A DNA stretch of 44,988 nucleotides from Kofleriaceae bacterium (GCA_013368795.1 JABFXX010000673.1:1-44988); one strand, 5' to 3'. Shown: positions 1 through 8,585, counted from the first letter of the stretch. Made by a program: numbers and translations. Notes: generated from the letters alone by a model not told the origin.

Positions 1-1043
1 ACGACGGAGCGGAGTCGTTCCACGGCGTACAAGAGCGCCGCGAGCGACTCGGTGCCGTAGTCGTTGAGCGTCTGGATCTCGAAGTAGAGATCGGGATTCT
101 CCGCGGCGACCTTGGCGGCGACGCCGAGCTGCGCGTCGAACGTCGTCGACGATAGCGTCGCCAGGCGCGGCGCGGCCTCGCCGCTCTCGGCGAGCGCGGT
201 GAAGAACGCGATGTTGAGCGCGTGCGAGAGGCCGAGCACGTACGCGATCAGACGATCGTGGCTTTCGAGATCCATCTCGACGAGCGTCGCCATCGTCGGC
301 TCGAACAACGCGCGCGCCGCCGCGGTCGCCTTCGGCACACCGAGGTCGATGAAGATGACGTGGCGTCCGCTCAGGAGCTCGGTATCGGGGCCGAACATCG
401 GATGCACCGACGTGACCTGCCCGCCGGCCGCGGCGAGCGCGGTGAGGCCGGTGCGAAGCGGGCTCTTCAGCGAGCCGACATCGAACACGATGCCGTTCGG
501 CGGGCGCGCGGCCATCTCCTCGAGGATCTGATTCGTCGCCGGCATCGGCGCGGCGATCACGATCAGCTCGTGATCGAGCTCGAGCGTGCGCCAGTCGCGG
601 TGATACGTGATGTGCTCGTGGCGCACCGGCGGATCGACCGGATCCGCGCTGTCGACGGAGAAGCCCTGCGCGGCGAGGTAGCGCACGAACCACGATCCCA
701 TGTGACCCGAGCCGCCGATCACGAGCGCACGCCGGCCGGAGCCCTCGCCGCTCGCCGCGACCGTGTCCTTCTCCTGCACGGTGAGCGAGCCGCGGATCAG
801 CGCGAGGATCAGCTCCTCGCCGAGCGTCGGCGACAGACCGTGCTCGACCGCAGCGGCGCGAGCCCGCTCGATGACGTCGCGCTCCTGGCGATAGTCACGC
901 GTCGGGATGCCGCCGTCGCGCTTCACCTGGCCGATGCGCTGCGCGACCGCCTGGCGGCGCGCGACGAGCGCGAGGATCTCGCGATCGATCTGGCCGAGCT
1001 CGGTGCGGAGCGGATCTAGCTTGGCGCGTGCGTCTTCGGACAT
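1..1043 (-). CDS. tyrA: Chorismate mutase / prephenate dehydrogenase fusion (T-protein), partial at window edge
   Basis: Bifunctional tyrosine-biosynthesis enzyme: chorismate to prephenate (N-terminal AroQ-type mutase), then NAD-dependent oxidative decarboxylation to 4-hydroxyphenylpyruvate. Reading the minus strand from the ATG at 1041-1043 gives an open frame that runs off the left edge (about 347 codons seen). Residues 1-90 are helical and AroQ-like, with [20 protein letters not shown] and then [15 protein letters not shown] nucleotide-binding stretch follows ([21 protein letters not shown]), then [17 protein letters not shown] and the dehydrogenase signature VHPMFGPD. The domain order matches the enterobacterial T-protein. 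It is the last visible gene of a minus-strand series, 21 nt after the heme-oxygenase-like gene. The C-terminus lies outside the window, so any regulatory tail cannot be judged. Confidence 0.9.
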   Translation of the reverse strand, partial: MSEDARAKLDPLRTELGQIDREILALVARRQAVAQRIGQVKRDGGIPTRDYRQERDVIERARAAAVEHGLSPTLGEELILALIRGSLTVQEKDTVAASGEGSGRRALVIGGSGHMGSWFVRYLAAQGFSVDSADPVDPPVRHEHITYHRDWRTLELDHELIVIAAPMPATNQILEEMAARPPNGIVFDVGSLKSPLRTGLTALAAAGGQVTSVHPMFGPDTELLSGRHVIFIDLGVPKATAAARALFEPTMATLVEMDLESHDRLIAYVLGLSHALNIAFFTALAESGEAAPRLATLSSTTFDAQLGVAAKVAAENPDLYFEIQTLNDYGTESLAALLYAVERLRSV

Positions 1044-1064
1044 GCGCCCGAAGGTACATCGCCG

Positions 1065-1682
1065 CTAGACCGCGGCGCGAACGGCGATGCCCTGAAGGTC
1101 GTGCGTGCGCCAGCGCTGGAGCGCGCGAAACGCGTCGTGGCCGGCGACGATGATTCGATCCGCGATCGCACCGGTCGACGCGACGTGATCCATCGCTTCA
1201 CCGAGCATGCGCCACATCGCGCCGACCTGGCCCGCGTAACACATGAGATACGCTGACGCGCACGCCATCTCGCTCGGCAGGTACGTCGAGAGGTGACCGC
1301 GAATCACGGCGCTCGCGAGCAGCGGCCGCTCTGCGATGTACATCCAGCCGAGCGCCGCCGCGGGGCCGCGGAACGTCGGAATCGACAGGCACTGCGGCAG
1401 CTCGTTGACCTCGCTCATCGTCATGCCGAGCGCGAGCAGGTCATGCGCGACGAGCGCGGCCTTCGCCCGGCCTCGCACGTCGATCAACGGGTCGAGCTCC
1501 GGCGCCATCGCGAGCGCCGCCTCGAGCGGGGCGAGGAAGCCGTACCACCGGGCGAGGTACGTCCTGTACTCGAAGGCGGTCACACCCTCGCAGAAGAGAT
1601 ACCGGTCGATGTCGGCATCCGCCTCCGCGTGGTGGACCTGTGTCTCCTCGTTCAGCCGCGTGAGGACCCGCAGACCATCCAT
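1065..1682 (-). CDS. Heme-oxygenase-like protein (BphO-type fold)
   Basis: All-helical protein of about 205 residues resembling bacterial biliverdin-producing heme oxygenases. Shared features are an N-terminal LNEETQVHHAEAD segment (candidate proximal haem histidine), YGFLAPLEAAL, a DLLALG helix, an ALGWMYIAER helix, GQVGAMWRML near the end, and a final FRALQRW helix. The Gly-rich distal-helix motif usual in active enzymes (GSTLGG-like) is replaced by AERPLLASAVIRGHL, so haem degradation is uncertain. The start was taken at the ATG at 1680-1682, just before the conserved core. An in-frame ATG at 1754 would add 24 low-complexity residues. No strong ribosome site precedes either. It lies between a methyltransferase and tyrA; no bacteriophytochrome is visible in the window. 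Confidence 0.65.
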   Translation of the reverse strand: MDGLRVLTRLNEETQVHHAEADADIDRYLFCEGVTAFEYRTYLARWYGFLAPLEAALAMAPELDPLIDVRGRAKAALVAHDLLALGMTMSEVNELPQCLSIPTFRGPAAALGWMYIAERPLLASAVIRGHLSTYLPSEMACASAYLMCYAGQVGAMWRMLGEAMDHVASTGAIADRIIVAGHDAFRALQRWRTHDLQGIAVRAAV

Positions 1683-1819
1683 CGCGGGGTCTGTATTGCA
1701 AACAACGGACAACTCCGGACCTGAAGCGGATCCGCACGGTTGCGTACGGTCCATGCGGTAATTTCGCGCGCTATTGCTCGCCGTGCGCTAGCGCCCGTGG
1801 CGCAGGCGCACAGTGCAAG

Positions 1820-2842
1820 CTACGGACGCCGCGCGATGACCACCTTGGCCACCAGGTGGGCCTCCGTGGTCACGTGGGTGAAGCCGACCTCGCCGAGCAC
1901 CGCGGCGAGATCGTCCTCGAGGTAGTCGGCGTAGAACGGCTCGTGGAACTCCTGCGGGAAGTTCTGCAAGACGCCCTCGAGCACCGGGCTCTCCGCGAGC
2001 TGCGCCGAATCTTCGAGCACGACGAGACCGCCGGGACGCACGACGCGGAACATCTCGCGAACGACGTTGCGGCGCGCGTTGCGCGGGAGCTCGTGGAACA
2101 TGTACGTGCTCGTCGCGATATCAAACGTCGCATCGGCCCACGGCAGCGCCTCGCCGTTCTCGACGGCGAGCGTCAGCTCGGAGACATCGTCCAGCCGCTT
2201 GCGCGCGTGGCGGATGTAGTTCGGCGACATGTCCGCGCCGTGCAGCCGCATCGCCGGATGCGTGCGCGCGATCTGATGCAGCGTGCGGCCGGTGCCGCAG
2301 CCGACGTCGAGCAGCTTCATCCGGTCGGCCGCGCCGCCGTGCTCGCGCACGAACTGCGTCATCGGCGGGATGACCTGGCGACGCATGACATCTGCCGTCC
2401 CGCGGAACAACAGCTCGACGCCGAGCTCGTAGACCTCGGCGGAGAAGTCGCTGAAGTAGCCGTCGGTCTGCCAGTGAAACGTGCGCCGGTAGTACGGCGG
2501 GAACCGATCCTTGTCGACGACGGGGATGTCCTTGAAGTTGTTCTTGCGCATCCGGCGCACGACGTTCGGCGCATCGGCGACGAGGCGCGGGAACTGGCGC
2601 AGGTAGCGCCGCACCGGGAAGTCGAAGAGCAGGTCGCGCGGATACAGGCCCGCATCGACGTTCGCAAGATCGCGGCGGTGCAACTCGGTCCTGCGCTTCT
2701 GCAGGACTTTCCATACCGCGTAGTCGATCGTCGGCCGCTTGTTACGCGTGACGAGTCGCGCGGTCTCTTCCATCACCGTCGCGTTGATCAAGAACGACAG
2801 GTGCTGCGAGTGGTACGCGAGGCGATCCATGCGAGAGAGCAT
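1820..2842 (-). CDS. SAM-dependent class I methyltransferase
   Basis: Predicted methyltransferase of 340 residues; substrate unknown. The C-terminal half has the Rossmann-type SAM site: motif I LLDVGCGTGRTL (about 177-188), an acidic strand end HGADMS (Asp about 204), then ENGEALPWADATFD and the FRVVRPGGLVVLEDS strand typical of Methyltransf_11/25 proteins. The N-terminal 150 residues are an unrecognised helical region rich in Arg and aromatics. The start is the ATG at 2840-2842. It overlaps the stop of the upstream beta-propeller gene (ATGA) and is preceded five bases away by a perfect AAGGAGG, so translation is probably coupled. Longer in-frame starts would run into the upstream gene and look like shadow sequence. 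Confidence 0.85.
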   Translation of the reverse strand: MLSRMDRLAYHSQHLSFLINATVMEETARLVTRNKRPTIDYAVWKVLQKRRTELHRRDLANVDAGLYPRDLLFDFPVRRYLRQFPRLVADAPNVVRRMRKNNFKDIPVVDKDRFPPYYRRTFHWQTDGYFSDFSAEVYELGVELLFRGTADVMRRQVIPPMTQFVREHGGAADRMKLLDVGCGTGRTLHQIARTHPAMRLHGADMSPNYIRHARKRLDDVSELTLAVENGEALPWADATFDIATSTYMFHELPRNARRNVVREMFRVVRPGGLVVLEDSAQLAESPVLEGVLQNFPQEFHEPFYADYLEDDLAAVLGEVGFTHVTTEAHLVAKVVIARRP

Positions 2843-4209
2843 CAGGGCCTCCTTCTCCGGGATAGCAAGAGCCCACCGACGAGCAAGCCGAGGAGTGCGG
2901 ACGATCCGGAGCCGGCATCGCAGCATCCCTCCGGAGGTTTCACCATCGTCGTTCCTGCATCGGGCGCTCCATCGGGCAGGAGGCCGTAGCACGCCATGGG
3001 TCCCGTACAGTCGATCGCCGTCGAGGTGATTCCGAGCTGCGGGACGAGGCAGCACCACTGCGACTGGGCGCCCATGTAGCGCTGGACGCATTTATCCTGT
3101 TGCGTGGTTCCCGCCGGGCAAGACACCGGCGCCTGGATGTCCTGGAACTTCAGGACGGGCGTCCAGGTCGCGAGGTCGGTGCTCTTCGCGATGCCGTACC
3201 CGTCCGACTCGATGCCCGCGAGTGGACTCGCGTAGTTCGCGGTACACGCCCAGACCTCACCGGCGGCGTTCTCGTAGAGGCAACCGATGTGCGGCGCTCC
3301 CGTTAGTTCCGTCCACGTAGGCGTCGCCGCCGTCGCGCAGTCCGTCGACTTCCATGCGCCGAGCTCGCGGGTACCGGCAACGCATGTGCCGTCCTTGCGC
3401 ACGATGAATGCCAGGCCGAACCTGGACGGCTTCTCGAGGATCTTCGTCCACGTCTGGCCGGCGTTCGTCGAGCGATAGATCGCGTCGCCGTCGTTGCCGG
3501 TGACGAGCGTGACCTTGACGTAGACCGTATCGGGGTTCGTCGGCGAGATGCCGACGAGGTCGATCGTCGAGTTGTCGGACGGCGTCGCGATGCCGGACAT
3601 CGTCATCGGCGCGAAGCTCGTCCCGCCATTCGTGCTCACGAACTGCAAGAACGACTTCGGCTGGCCGCTCATGAAGCGATAGCCGGTGAGATAGACGCGC
3701 TGCGCGTCCGACGGCGCGACCTCGATCGACTGCCACCAGTCGTTGTCCATGCCCGGCGAAGCCGACGTCGGGAACGTCATGCCGTCGTCGGTCGACTTGT
3801 AGATCTTCGAGTCCATCATGTTGCTGGCGGCGATGTAGAGCGCGTTGCCCGCGTGCGCGACGCGCGTGACGAACGCATCTCCGAGCACCGTCGACGCGAA
3901 CGTGCAGCCATCGCGCATGACCTCGAGCCCCTCGAACGTAGTCGCGAAGATCGCGCCGCTCGCGGTGTACGCGTAGTCCGGATCGTACATGCCGGCGTAA
4001 TCGGCGACGTCCTCGCACATCCATTCCCAGGTCGCGCCGCCGTCATGGCTGAGGACGATCCCGAACGTGCTTCCAACGACGATGTGCTGCTCCGCCCCCT
4101 GCCGGAAGTGAATGCTCACGGCGAACGGGTCACGTCCGTTGGCAGCGGCAGGCGAGACGAAGGCAGCGGTCAGGGCCGAAACGACGAGCCCCACGACGGC
4201 GGTACGCAT
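2842..4209 (-). CDS. Secreted BNR/sortilin-like beta-propeller protein with MYXO-CTERM tail (paralogue 1)
   Basis: Surface or exported protein of 455 residues, function unknown. The start at ATG 4209 gives a clear signal peptide (MRTAVVGLVVSALTAAFVSP then AAA). Repeated blade-like units carry Asp-box-like motifs such as LSHDGGATWEW, YKSTDDGMTF, VSTNGGTSF and YRSTNAGQTW, as in BNR/Ycf48/sortilin propellers. A six-cysteine module follows (SC, KC, QWCC, DCTGP, ACYG). The C-terminus has Gly-Cys-Cys, a hydrophobic stretch of about 15 residues and RRRR, which is the architecture of MYXO-CTERM sorting tails recognised by myxosortase. It is clearly paralogous to the next gene upstream, whose stop is 46 nt before this start. 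The methyltransferase overlaps its stop. Confidence 0.85.
   Translation of the reverse strand: MRTAVVGLVVSALTAAFVSPAAANGRDPFAVSIHFRQGAEQHIVVGSTFGIVLSHDGGATWEWMCEDVADYAGMYDPDYAYTASGAIFATTFEGLEVMRDGCTFASTVLGDAFVTRVAHAGNALYIAASNMMDSKIYKSTDDGMTFPTSASPGMDNDWWQSIEVAPSDAQRVYLTGYRFMSGQPKSFLQFVSTNGGTSFAPMTMSGIATPSDNSTIDLVGISPTNPDTVYVKVTLVTGNDGDAIYRSTNAGQTWTKILEKPSRFGLAFIVRKDGTCVAGTRELGAWKSTDCATAATPTWTELTGAPHIGCLYENAAGEVWACTANYASPLAGIESDGYGIAKSTDLATWTPVLKFQDIQAPVSCPAGTTQQDKCVQRYMGAQSQWCCLVPQLGITSTAIDCTGPMACYGLLPDGAPDAGTTMVKPPEGCCDAGSGSSALLGLLVGGLLLSRRRRP
2848..2854 (-). promoter_or_regulatory. Strong Shine-Dalgarno of the methyltransferase gene
   Basis: The minus-strand sequence AAGGAGG ends five bases before the ATG at 2842. 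It lies inside the last codons of the upstream MYXO-CTERM gene. It decides the methyltransferase start and supports re-initiation at the ATGA overlap. Confidence 0.75.
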
Positions 4210-4255
4210 GGGCCCGAGCGTATCGCGCGCCGCTGCCTCGTGGGAGTGGGCTATC

Positions 4256-5629
4256 TCACCTCCGCTGACGGGGCGAGACACGACGTCGCAGGAGCTGCCA
4301 CGAGGTAAAAAGCCCGGACAAGAGGAGGCTCCAGCCCCCATTCTCCGACGAGACGCTGCAACAGCCGGGATCGGGTGGACGCGTCGTCATGTCGCCGCCC
4401 CCGGCGCCCGCGTCCTGATAGCCGTAGCAAACATTCGGACCCGAGCAGTCGAGGCTCCTCGACGGAACCTTGAGGTCGTCGTAGAGCAGGCAGCACCACG
4501 CGGTGCCGACGCCCTGATTCTTCACACCGCATTCGTCGTGTACGGCGGGGCACGCCATCGGCTCGAGGATGTCCTGGAACATCGACTTCGGCGTCCACGT
4601 CGCGAGATCCGTCGACGTCATGATGAAGGCCCCGTCGGCCGGCACCTCGGGCTGGCCCTGGACGCCGGGCTTCTTGTACGTCTGCGTGCCGGCCCACACG
4701 ACGCCGGACGACGTCTCCGCGAGCGAGGCGATGTGCGGTGCCGACGGCAGAGGCTGCCACGTCATGCCTCCGTCGTCGGATTTCTGCGCGCCCTGCGAGC
4801 GCGTCGCCGCGACGAGCTGGCCGCTCTTGCGCACGAGGAACGCGAGGCCGTACGGGTCGGTCGTCGTCAGGACCTTCGTCCAGCTGGTGCCGGCGTTCGT
4901 CGACTTGTAGATCGCGTCGCCGTGGCTCGCCGGATCCTGCGTGACCTGGACGTAGACGGTGTCCGCCGCGGGACCGATGCCGACGACGCGGATGCGCGAG
5001 CTGATGTCGTCGACCTCGAGCCCCGACATCGACATCGCGGTGTAGCTCGCGCCGCCGTCGTCGCTGCGAAACAGGAGATCGATGCGCGTCGAGGCGAAGC
5101 GAAACCCGGTGACGTAGACGCGCTGCGGATCGACCGGCGAGACCTCGAACGACTCCCACCAGTCGGCGGCTGCCGGCGTGACCGCGAGCGGAAACGTCGC
5201 GCCACCGTCGCTCGACTTGTAGATCGCCGAGTCGGACGTGTCGGAGTCGGCCATCGCGGCGTAGAGCGCGCCATCGTCGGAGGCTTCGACGCGCGAGGCC
5301 TGGCGCTGGCCGAGCGCCGAGGGCTCGAACGTGCACGCGTCGGTCGCGATCCGCGTGGCGCCGAACGTCTGCAGCATGACCGAGCCGCTCGTCGTGTACG
5401 CGTAGTCGGGATCGAACGGATCTTGATAGCCGAGCGCCTGCTCGCACGCCCAGCGGTACGTCGCGCCGCCGTCGTCGGAGACGAGCAGGCCGAACGTCGT
5501 ACCGATGATGACGTGCTGCGGATCGCCGGGCTTGAAGTGAATGTCGACGGCGTACGGATCGCGGTTGTGCGCCGCCGCCTCGCCTGCGAGCGCGAGGCAG
5601 ACGACGGCCGCCAGCCGCGCGCGGCTCAT
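4256..5629 (-). CDS. Secreted BNR/sortilin-like beta-propeller protein with degenerate MYXO-CTERM-like tail (paralogue 2)
   Basis: Paralogue of the downstream gene, 457 residues. ATG 5629 begins a signal peptide (MSRARLAAVVCLALAGEAAA) directly followed by HNRDPYAVDIHFKPG, which matches NGRDPFAVSIHFRQG in the partner. Asp-box motifs include VSDDGGATYRW, YKSSDGGATF, FRSDDGGASY and YKSTNAGTSW. The same six-Cys module precedes the end (C..C..AWCC..DCSGP..CYG). The tail is GCCSVSSENGGWSLLL plus an Arg-rich end. It fits the sorting-tail pattern less cleanly because the hydrophobic run is interrupted by S, T, W and Q. The start overlaps the stop of the upstream oxygenase by ATGA. Tandem duplication is the simplest explanation; the ligand is unknown. 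Confidence 0.82.
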   Translation of the reverse strand: MSRARLAAVVCLALAGEAAAHNRDPYAVDIHFKPGDPQHVIIGTTFGLLVSDDGGATYRWACEQALGYQDPFDPDYAYTTSGSVMLQTFGATRIATDACTFEPSALGQRQASRVEASDDGALYAAMADSDTSDSAIYKSSDGGATFPLAVTPAAADWWESFEVSPVDPQRVYVTGFRFASTRIDLLFRSDDGGASYTAMSMSGLEVDDISSRIRVVGIGPAADTVYVQVTQDPASHGDAIYKSTNAGTSWTKVLTTTDPYGLAFLVRKSGQLVAATRSQGAQKSDDGGMTWQPLPSAPHIASLAETSSGVVWAGTQTYKKPGVQGQPEVPADGAFIMTSTDLATWTPKSMFQDILEPMACPAVHDECGVKNQGVGTAWCCLLYDDLKVPSRSLDCSGPNVCYGYQDAGAGGGDMTTRPPDPGCCSVSSENGGWSLLLSGLFTSWQLLRRRVSPRQRR

Positions 5630-6561
5630 CCCAGGCCGATCTCGCGCAGACGCTGCTCGAGATACGCGCCCGCGGTGATGCTCGGGTACTTCTGCGTGCC
5701 GCCGGTGCGCGCGACGCAGCTCGGCAGCGGCGTCAGATCGACGTCGAGGTGCGGGTGGATGAAGCACGGGATCGAGAAGCGCTCCGACGCCGAGTCGCGC
5801 GGATTGACGACCCGGTGCGTGGTGCTCTTGTAGAGCCCGTTCGTCACGTTCTGCAGCATGTCACCGGAGTCGACGACGATCGTGTCGAAGCCGGTGTGCA
5901 CCGGCATCCACGAGCCGTCGCGGCGGAGCAGCTCGAGGCCCTCGGCGGTCGCGCCCGACAGCAGCGTGATGAGGTTGATGTCCTCGTGCGCCGCCGAGCG
6001 AACCGCGCCCGCGGGGACACCGCCGCCGACGGGCGGGTAGTACAGCACGCGCACGATCGTGTCGCCGTCCTTCGCCATGTCGGCGAAGCGATCGACGGGC
6101 TCGTCGATGTACACGGCGGCCGCGCGGAGCAGCACTCCGCCGAGCGCGTCGAGCTGCTCGTAGAGCTGCCCGAACGTCGGCCCGAACGTCGGCACCTCCT
6201 CGGCGGTGAGGTTGTCACCGTAGAGCGGATGGTGCGTGTTCGGGCGGCCGAGCTGCCAGAACTCCTTCAGGTCAGCAGCCTGCGCGTCCTTCGCGTGCTC
6301 CTTGCCCATGCCGGTGTAGCCGCGCTGTCCCTTCTTCTCGGGATAGTGGTAGCGCTGCTTCACGTCGGTGGGCAGGTGGAAGAACTGCTTGGCGACGTCG
6401 TACGCCGTCGTCATCAGCGAGTCAGGAATGCCGTGGTTCTTCACGGCGAAGAATCCGATGTCGGCGAGCGACTCGCCGACTTGCTTCACGAATCGCGCCC
6501 GCGCGGCGCCTCCCTCGTGCCAATCCCCGAGGTCGACTACCGGAATGTTCTGCGACGTCAT
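5626..6561 (-). CDS. 2-oxoglutarate/Fe(II)-dependent oxygenase, isopenicillin-N-synthase-like family
   Basis: Cytosolic non-haem iron oxygenase of 311 residues. The N-terminal DIOX_N region has IPVVDLGDWHEG and GFFAVKNHGIPDSL. The double-stranded beta-helix carries the metal triad His192-x-Asp194 (SAAHEDINLITLL) and His249 (STTHRVVNP), and the co-substrate-binding RxS is Arg261-Ser263 (RFSIP). Length and motif spacing are normal for the IPNS/flavanone-hydroxylase-like family, whose members hydroxylate, desaturate or cyclise small molecules. The substrate cannot be told from sequence. Its stop overlaps the start of a beta-propeller surface-protein gene, and a methyltransferase follows, so it may modify something handled by these proteins (inference only). 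It starts 30 nt after the GIY-YIG gene. Confidence 0.88.
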   Translation of the reverse strand: MTSQNIPVVDLGDWHEGGAARARFVKQVGESLADIGFFAVKNHGIPDSLMTTAYDVAKQFFHLPTDVKQRYHYPEKKGQRGYTGMGKEHAKDAQAADLKEFWQLGRPNTHHPLYGDNLTAEEVPTFGPTFGQLYEQLDALGGVLLRAAAVYIDEPVDRFADMAKDGDTIVRVLYYPPVGGGVPAGAVRSAAHEDINLITLLSGATAEGLELLRRDGSWMPVHTGFDTIVVDSGDMLQNVTNGLYKSTTHRVVNPRDSASERFSIPCFIHPHLDVDLTPLPSCVARTGGTQKYPSITAGAYLEQRLREIGLG

Positions 6562-6591
6562 CGCGGCGCAGTATCGCCCAGGTGGTGAGGT

Positions 6592-6894
6592 TCAGGCGAG
6601 AGCCGCGCGCAGGTCGCGCTGAGCTCGGCGAGCGATCGCCGCGATGCGCGACGGTTCGGCGACGAGTGCGTCCTTCTGTGTGCGCGTGAGCTGCTTGATC
6701 TGGTACTCGATGCGAAGCGCGAGGCGCTTGTCACGGCAGCGCCGCGAGAACGCGAGCGACACCGGGCCGCGGCGGCGCGTGTACTTCGCGCCCTTGCCGG
6801 CACTGTGCGCGGCCATGCGCGCCGCGAGGTCGTTCGTGATCCCGCAGTACAGCGTGCCATCGGCACACCGCACGATATACACGAACCAGCTCAC
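6592..6894 (-). CDS. GIY-YIG nuclease-domain protein (UPF0213/YhbQ-like)
   Basis: Small protein of 100 residues consisting only of a GIY-YIG fold: WFVYIVRCADGTLYCGITND (Tyr6 and Tyr16 in the two sheet motifs), Arg26 in DLAARMAAH, GAKYTRRRGP, and a RIEYQIKQLTR helix with the metal-binding Glu63. Such stand-alone proteins resemble the UvrC/SLX1 nuclease domain, and their physiological role is poorly defined. The start is a GTG at 6892-6894. It shares a GTGA overlap with the stop of the phosphatase gene upstream, so no longer start is needed. The C-terminal 30 residues are basic and Ala-rich. Confidence 0.85.
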   Translation of the reverse strand: MSWFVYIVRCADGTLYCGITNDLAARMAAHSAGKGAKYTRRRGPVSLAFSRRCRDKRLALRIEYQIKQLTRTQKDALVAEPSRIAAIARRAQRDLRAALA

Positions 6895-8585
6895 CCGACC
6901 TTGTGCTCGATCTCGGGCGGCGTCGCGAAGAACCGGTTGCGCTTGGGATCGTTGAATCGCTTGTAGTCGATCAGCCACGGCGTCACCTGCGCGGTGCCGC
7001 CCTCGAGCCGGATCGTCGCCGCCATCGGCGTCACCGAGCGGTAGCTCGAGTCGATCGGCAGGTCGAAGTTCTCGGCGCCGCCGGCGGAGAACAGCGACAG
7101 CAGCGACGCGACGTCGCCGTACATCGTCTTGAAGCCGGCGTCGACCTTCTCGTGGCCGCGCACCATCATCGAGCAGCCGAAGCGCGCCATGAACGCCTCG
7201 AACTGCTTCTTGCCGAACGGGAAGCGCGCGTTCTGGGCCTGCAGATCCTCTGGGATGAAGTCCGCCGTCGACGGATCGCTCCACAGCATCTGAAAGCGGA
7301 TGTCCGGATCGTTGAGGCCGGCCATGTCGGTCAGCTTCGCCTTGATGTCGGCATCGCGCGGGATGCCCGCGTGGACGAACATGAGATCGTCGAAGAAGAG
7401 CATGTTCGGCATCTCTTCGAACATCTTCATGTACTCCTGGAACACCTCGCCGGGGATGTGGCCGATGAGCGTGTTGATCGCCTCTGCCGGCTTCACGCCG
7501 CCGTAAATCCGCCCGCGGTACTCGATGTAGTACTCGTGGTTGCCGCGCAGCGGGAACACGTGCTCGGGCGCCGCGAGGTAGAGCTGCATCACCGCGCGCA
7601 GGACGCCGTTGTAGCTGAACATGCCGCGATCGATGTAATCGCCGAGGAGGATCAGCTTCGGCTCGGGCTTGCTGCGATCGAGCTTCCACGCCTCGAGCTT
7701 GGCGAAGAAGTCCGCCTGGAGCAGCGCGCCCTTCAGGCAGCTGTAGCAACCGTGGAGATCGCCGAGCACCGTGATGTCGTAGACCTGCTTCGGCGCCGTG
7801 GGATGGACGTAGACGTGACCGTCGAGGAACGGCGCCTGGCCCGCAAAGTCGGCGACCGTCTGCTTGCCGGCGAGCTTGCCCTTCCCCGCCTGGCGATGCG
7901 CGGAGAGCTGCGCGACGAACCGATGCATCAGGTCGAGGTCGGCCGTGATCTGCTGGCGGATTCGATCCGGGTCCGCCGAGTAGTGATGCTCGAACATCTG
8001 GAAGAACGGGTGGTCGTCGATCCGCGGGCGCGGGGGCGCCGCGGGATCGGTGACCTCGACGTGCTTCGTCGGCACGACCTCGATGTCGGCGTCGCCGAGC
8101 GGCGTCGCACCGGTATCGAGCAGCGCCTCGATCTCCTCGCGGAACTTCTTCTCGGCGGGATGGACCGAACCGTCGGCGTAGATCAACTCGTCGATCGTCG
8201 CGAGCAGCTCGTTCTGGTTGTCGCGATCGAAGCTCTGGAAGATCTCGTAGCTGCGCAGCTTGAGCTTCGCGTAGACAAACTTCTCGACGTCCTCGCCGTC
8301 CGCGACCGCCTCGTCGAACAGGCCCTTCACGCCGCGATCGATCTGCTCGAACACCTCGTGAAAGTGCGTGGTGAACTTGTTGATGACCTCGTCACGGGTC
8401 TTCGGATCGGCATCGGGCATCGCCGACTTCGCGCGCGCGGTGACGAGCTGGCGGATGTAGATCCGCACGAACGTCTTCTCGGTGAAGTCGAAGTTGCCGT
8501 CGATGTACCCGAACGCGGTCATGTAAAAAATGATCGCGTTCATCTGCTGTTCGGCGACGTCAGGCTTCGTGCTGAACGTGAGCAT
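6891..8585 (-). CDS. TerB-like domain fused to a PPP-family (calcineurin-like) protein phosphatase
   Basis: Protein of 564 residues. The C-terminal half is a PPP-type metallophosphatase with the full metal-ligand set: GDLHG (275-279), GDYIDRG (315-321), RGNHE (347-351), VHAGIPR (404-410), WSDP (435-438) and RGHE (476-479). It should hydrolyse phosphoserine/phosphothreonine or a related phosphoester. Residues 1-155 are helical, with two acidic repeats (FGYIDGNFDFTEKTFVR and ELIYADGSVHPAEKKF) that resemble TerB/tellurite-resistance helical domains. A Pro-rich linker around 175-195 joins the halves. There is no signal peptide or TM, so it is cytosolic. Its start is an ATG. Its stop is coupled to the GIY-YIG gene. 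The TerB call rests on motif appearance and needs a profile search. Confidence 0.85.
   Translation of the reverse strand: MLTFSTKPDVAEQQMNAIIFYMTAFGYIDGNFDFTEKTFVRIYIRQLVTARAKSAMPDADPKTRDEVINKFTTHFHEVFEQIDRGVKGLFDEAVADGEDVEKFVYAKLKLRSYEIFQSFDRDNQNELLATIDELIYADGSVHPAEKKFREEIEALLDTGATPLGDADIEVVPTKHVEVTDPAAPPRPRIDDHPFFQMFEHHYSADPDRIRQQITADLDLMHRFVAQLSAHRQAGKGKLAGKQTVADFAGQAPFLDGHVYVHPTAPKQVYDITVLGDLHGCYSCLKGALLQADFFAKLEAWKLDRSKPEPKLILLGDYIDRGMFSYNGVLRAVMQLYLAAPEHVFPLRGNHEYYIEYRGRIYGGVKPAEAINTLIGHIPGEVFQEYMKMFEEMPNMLFFDDLMFVHAGIPRDADIKAKLTDMAGLNDPDIRFQMLWSDPSTADFIPEDLQAQNARFPFGKKQFEAFMARFGCSMMVRGHEKVDAGFKTMYGDVASLLSLFSAGGAENFDLPIDSSYRSVTPMAATIRLEGGTAQVTPWLIDYKRFNDPKRNRFFATPPEIEHKVG

Noticed and set aside
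4251..5447. A second minus-strand frame through propeller 2, suggesting a frameshift at its 3' end
   Set aside because: The 4256-5629 frame alone gives the six-Cys module, the Cys pair and the Arg-rich tail found in the paralogue, so no frameshift is needed.
4112..5833. A 573-codon plus-strand frame over the beta-propeller genes
   Set aside because: Arg-rich antisense shadow; the minus strand shows signal peptides, Asp boxes and sorting tails.
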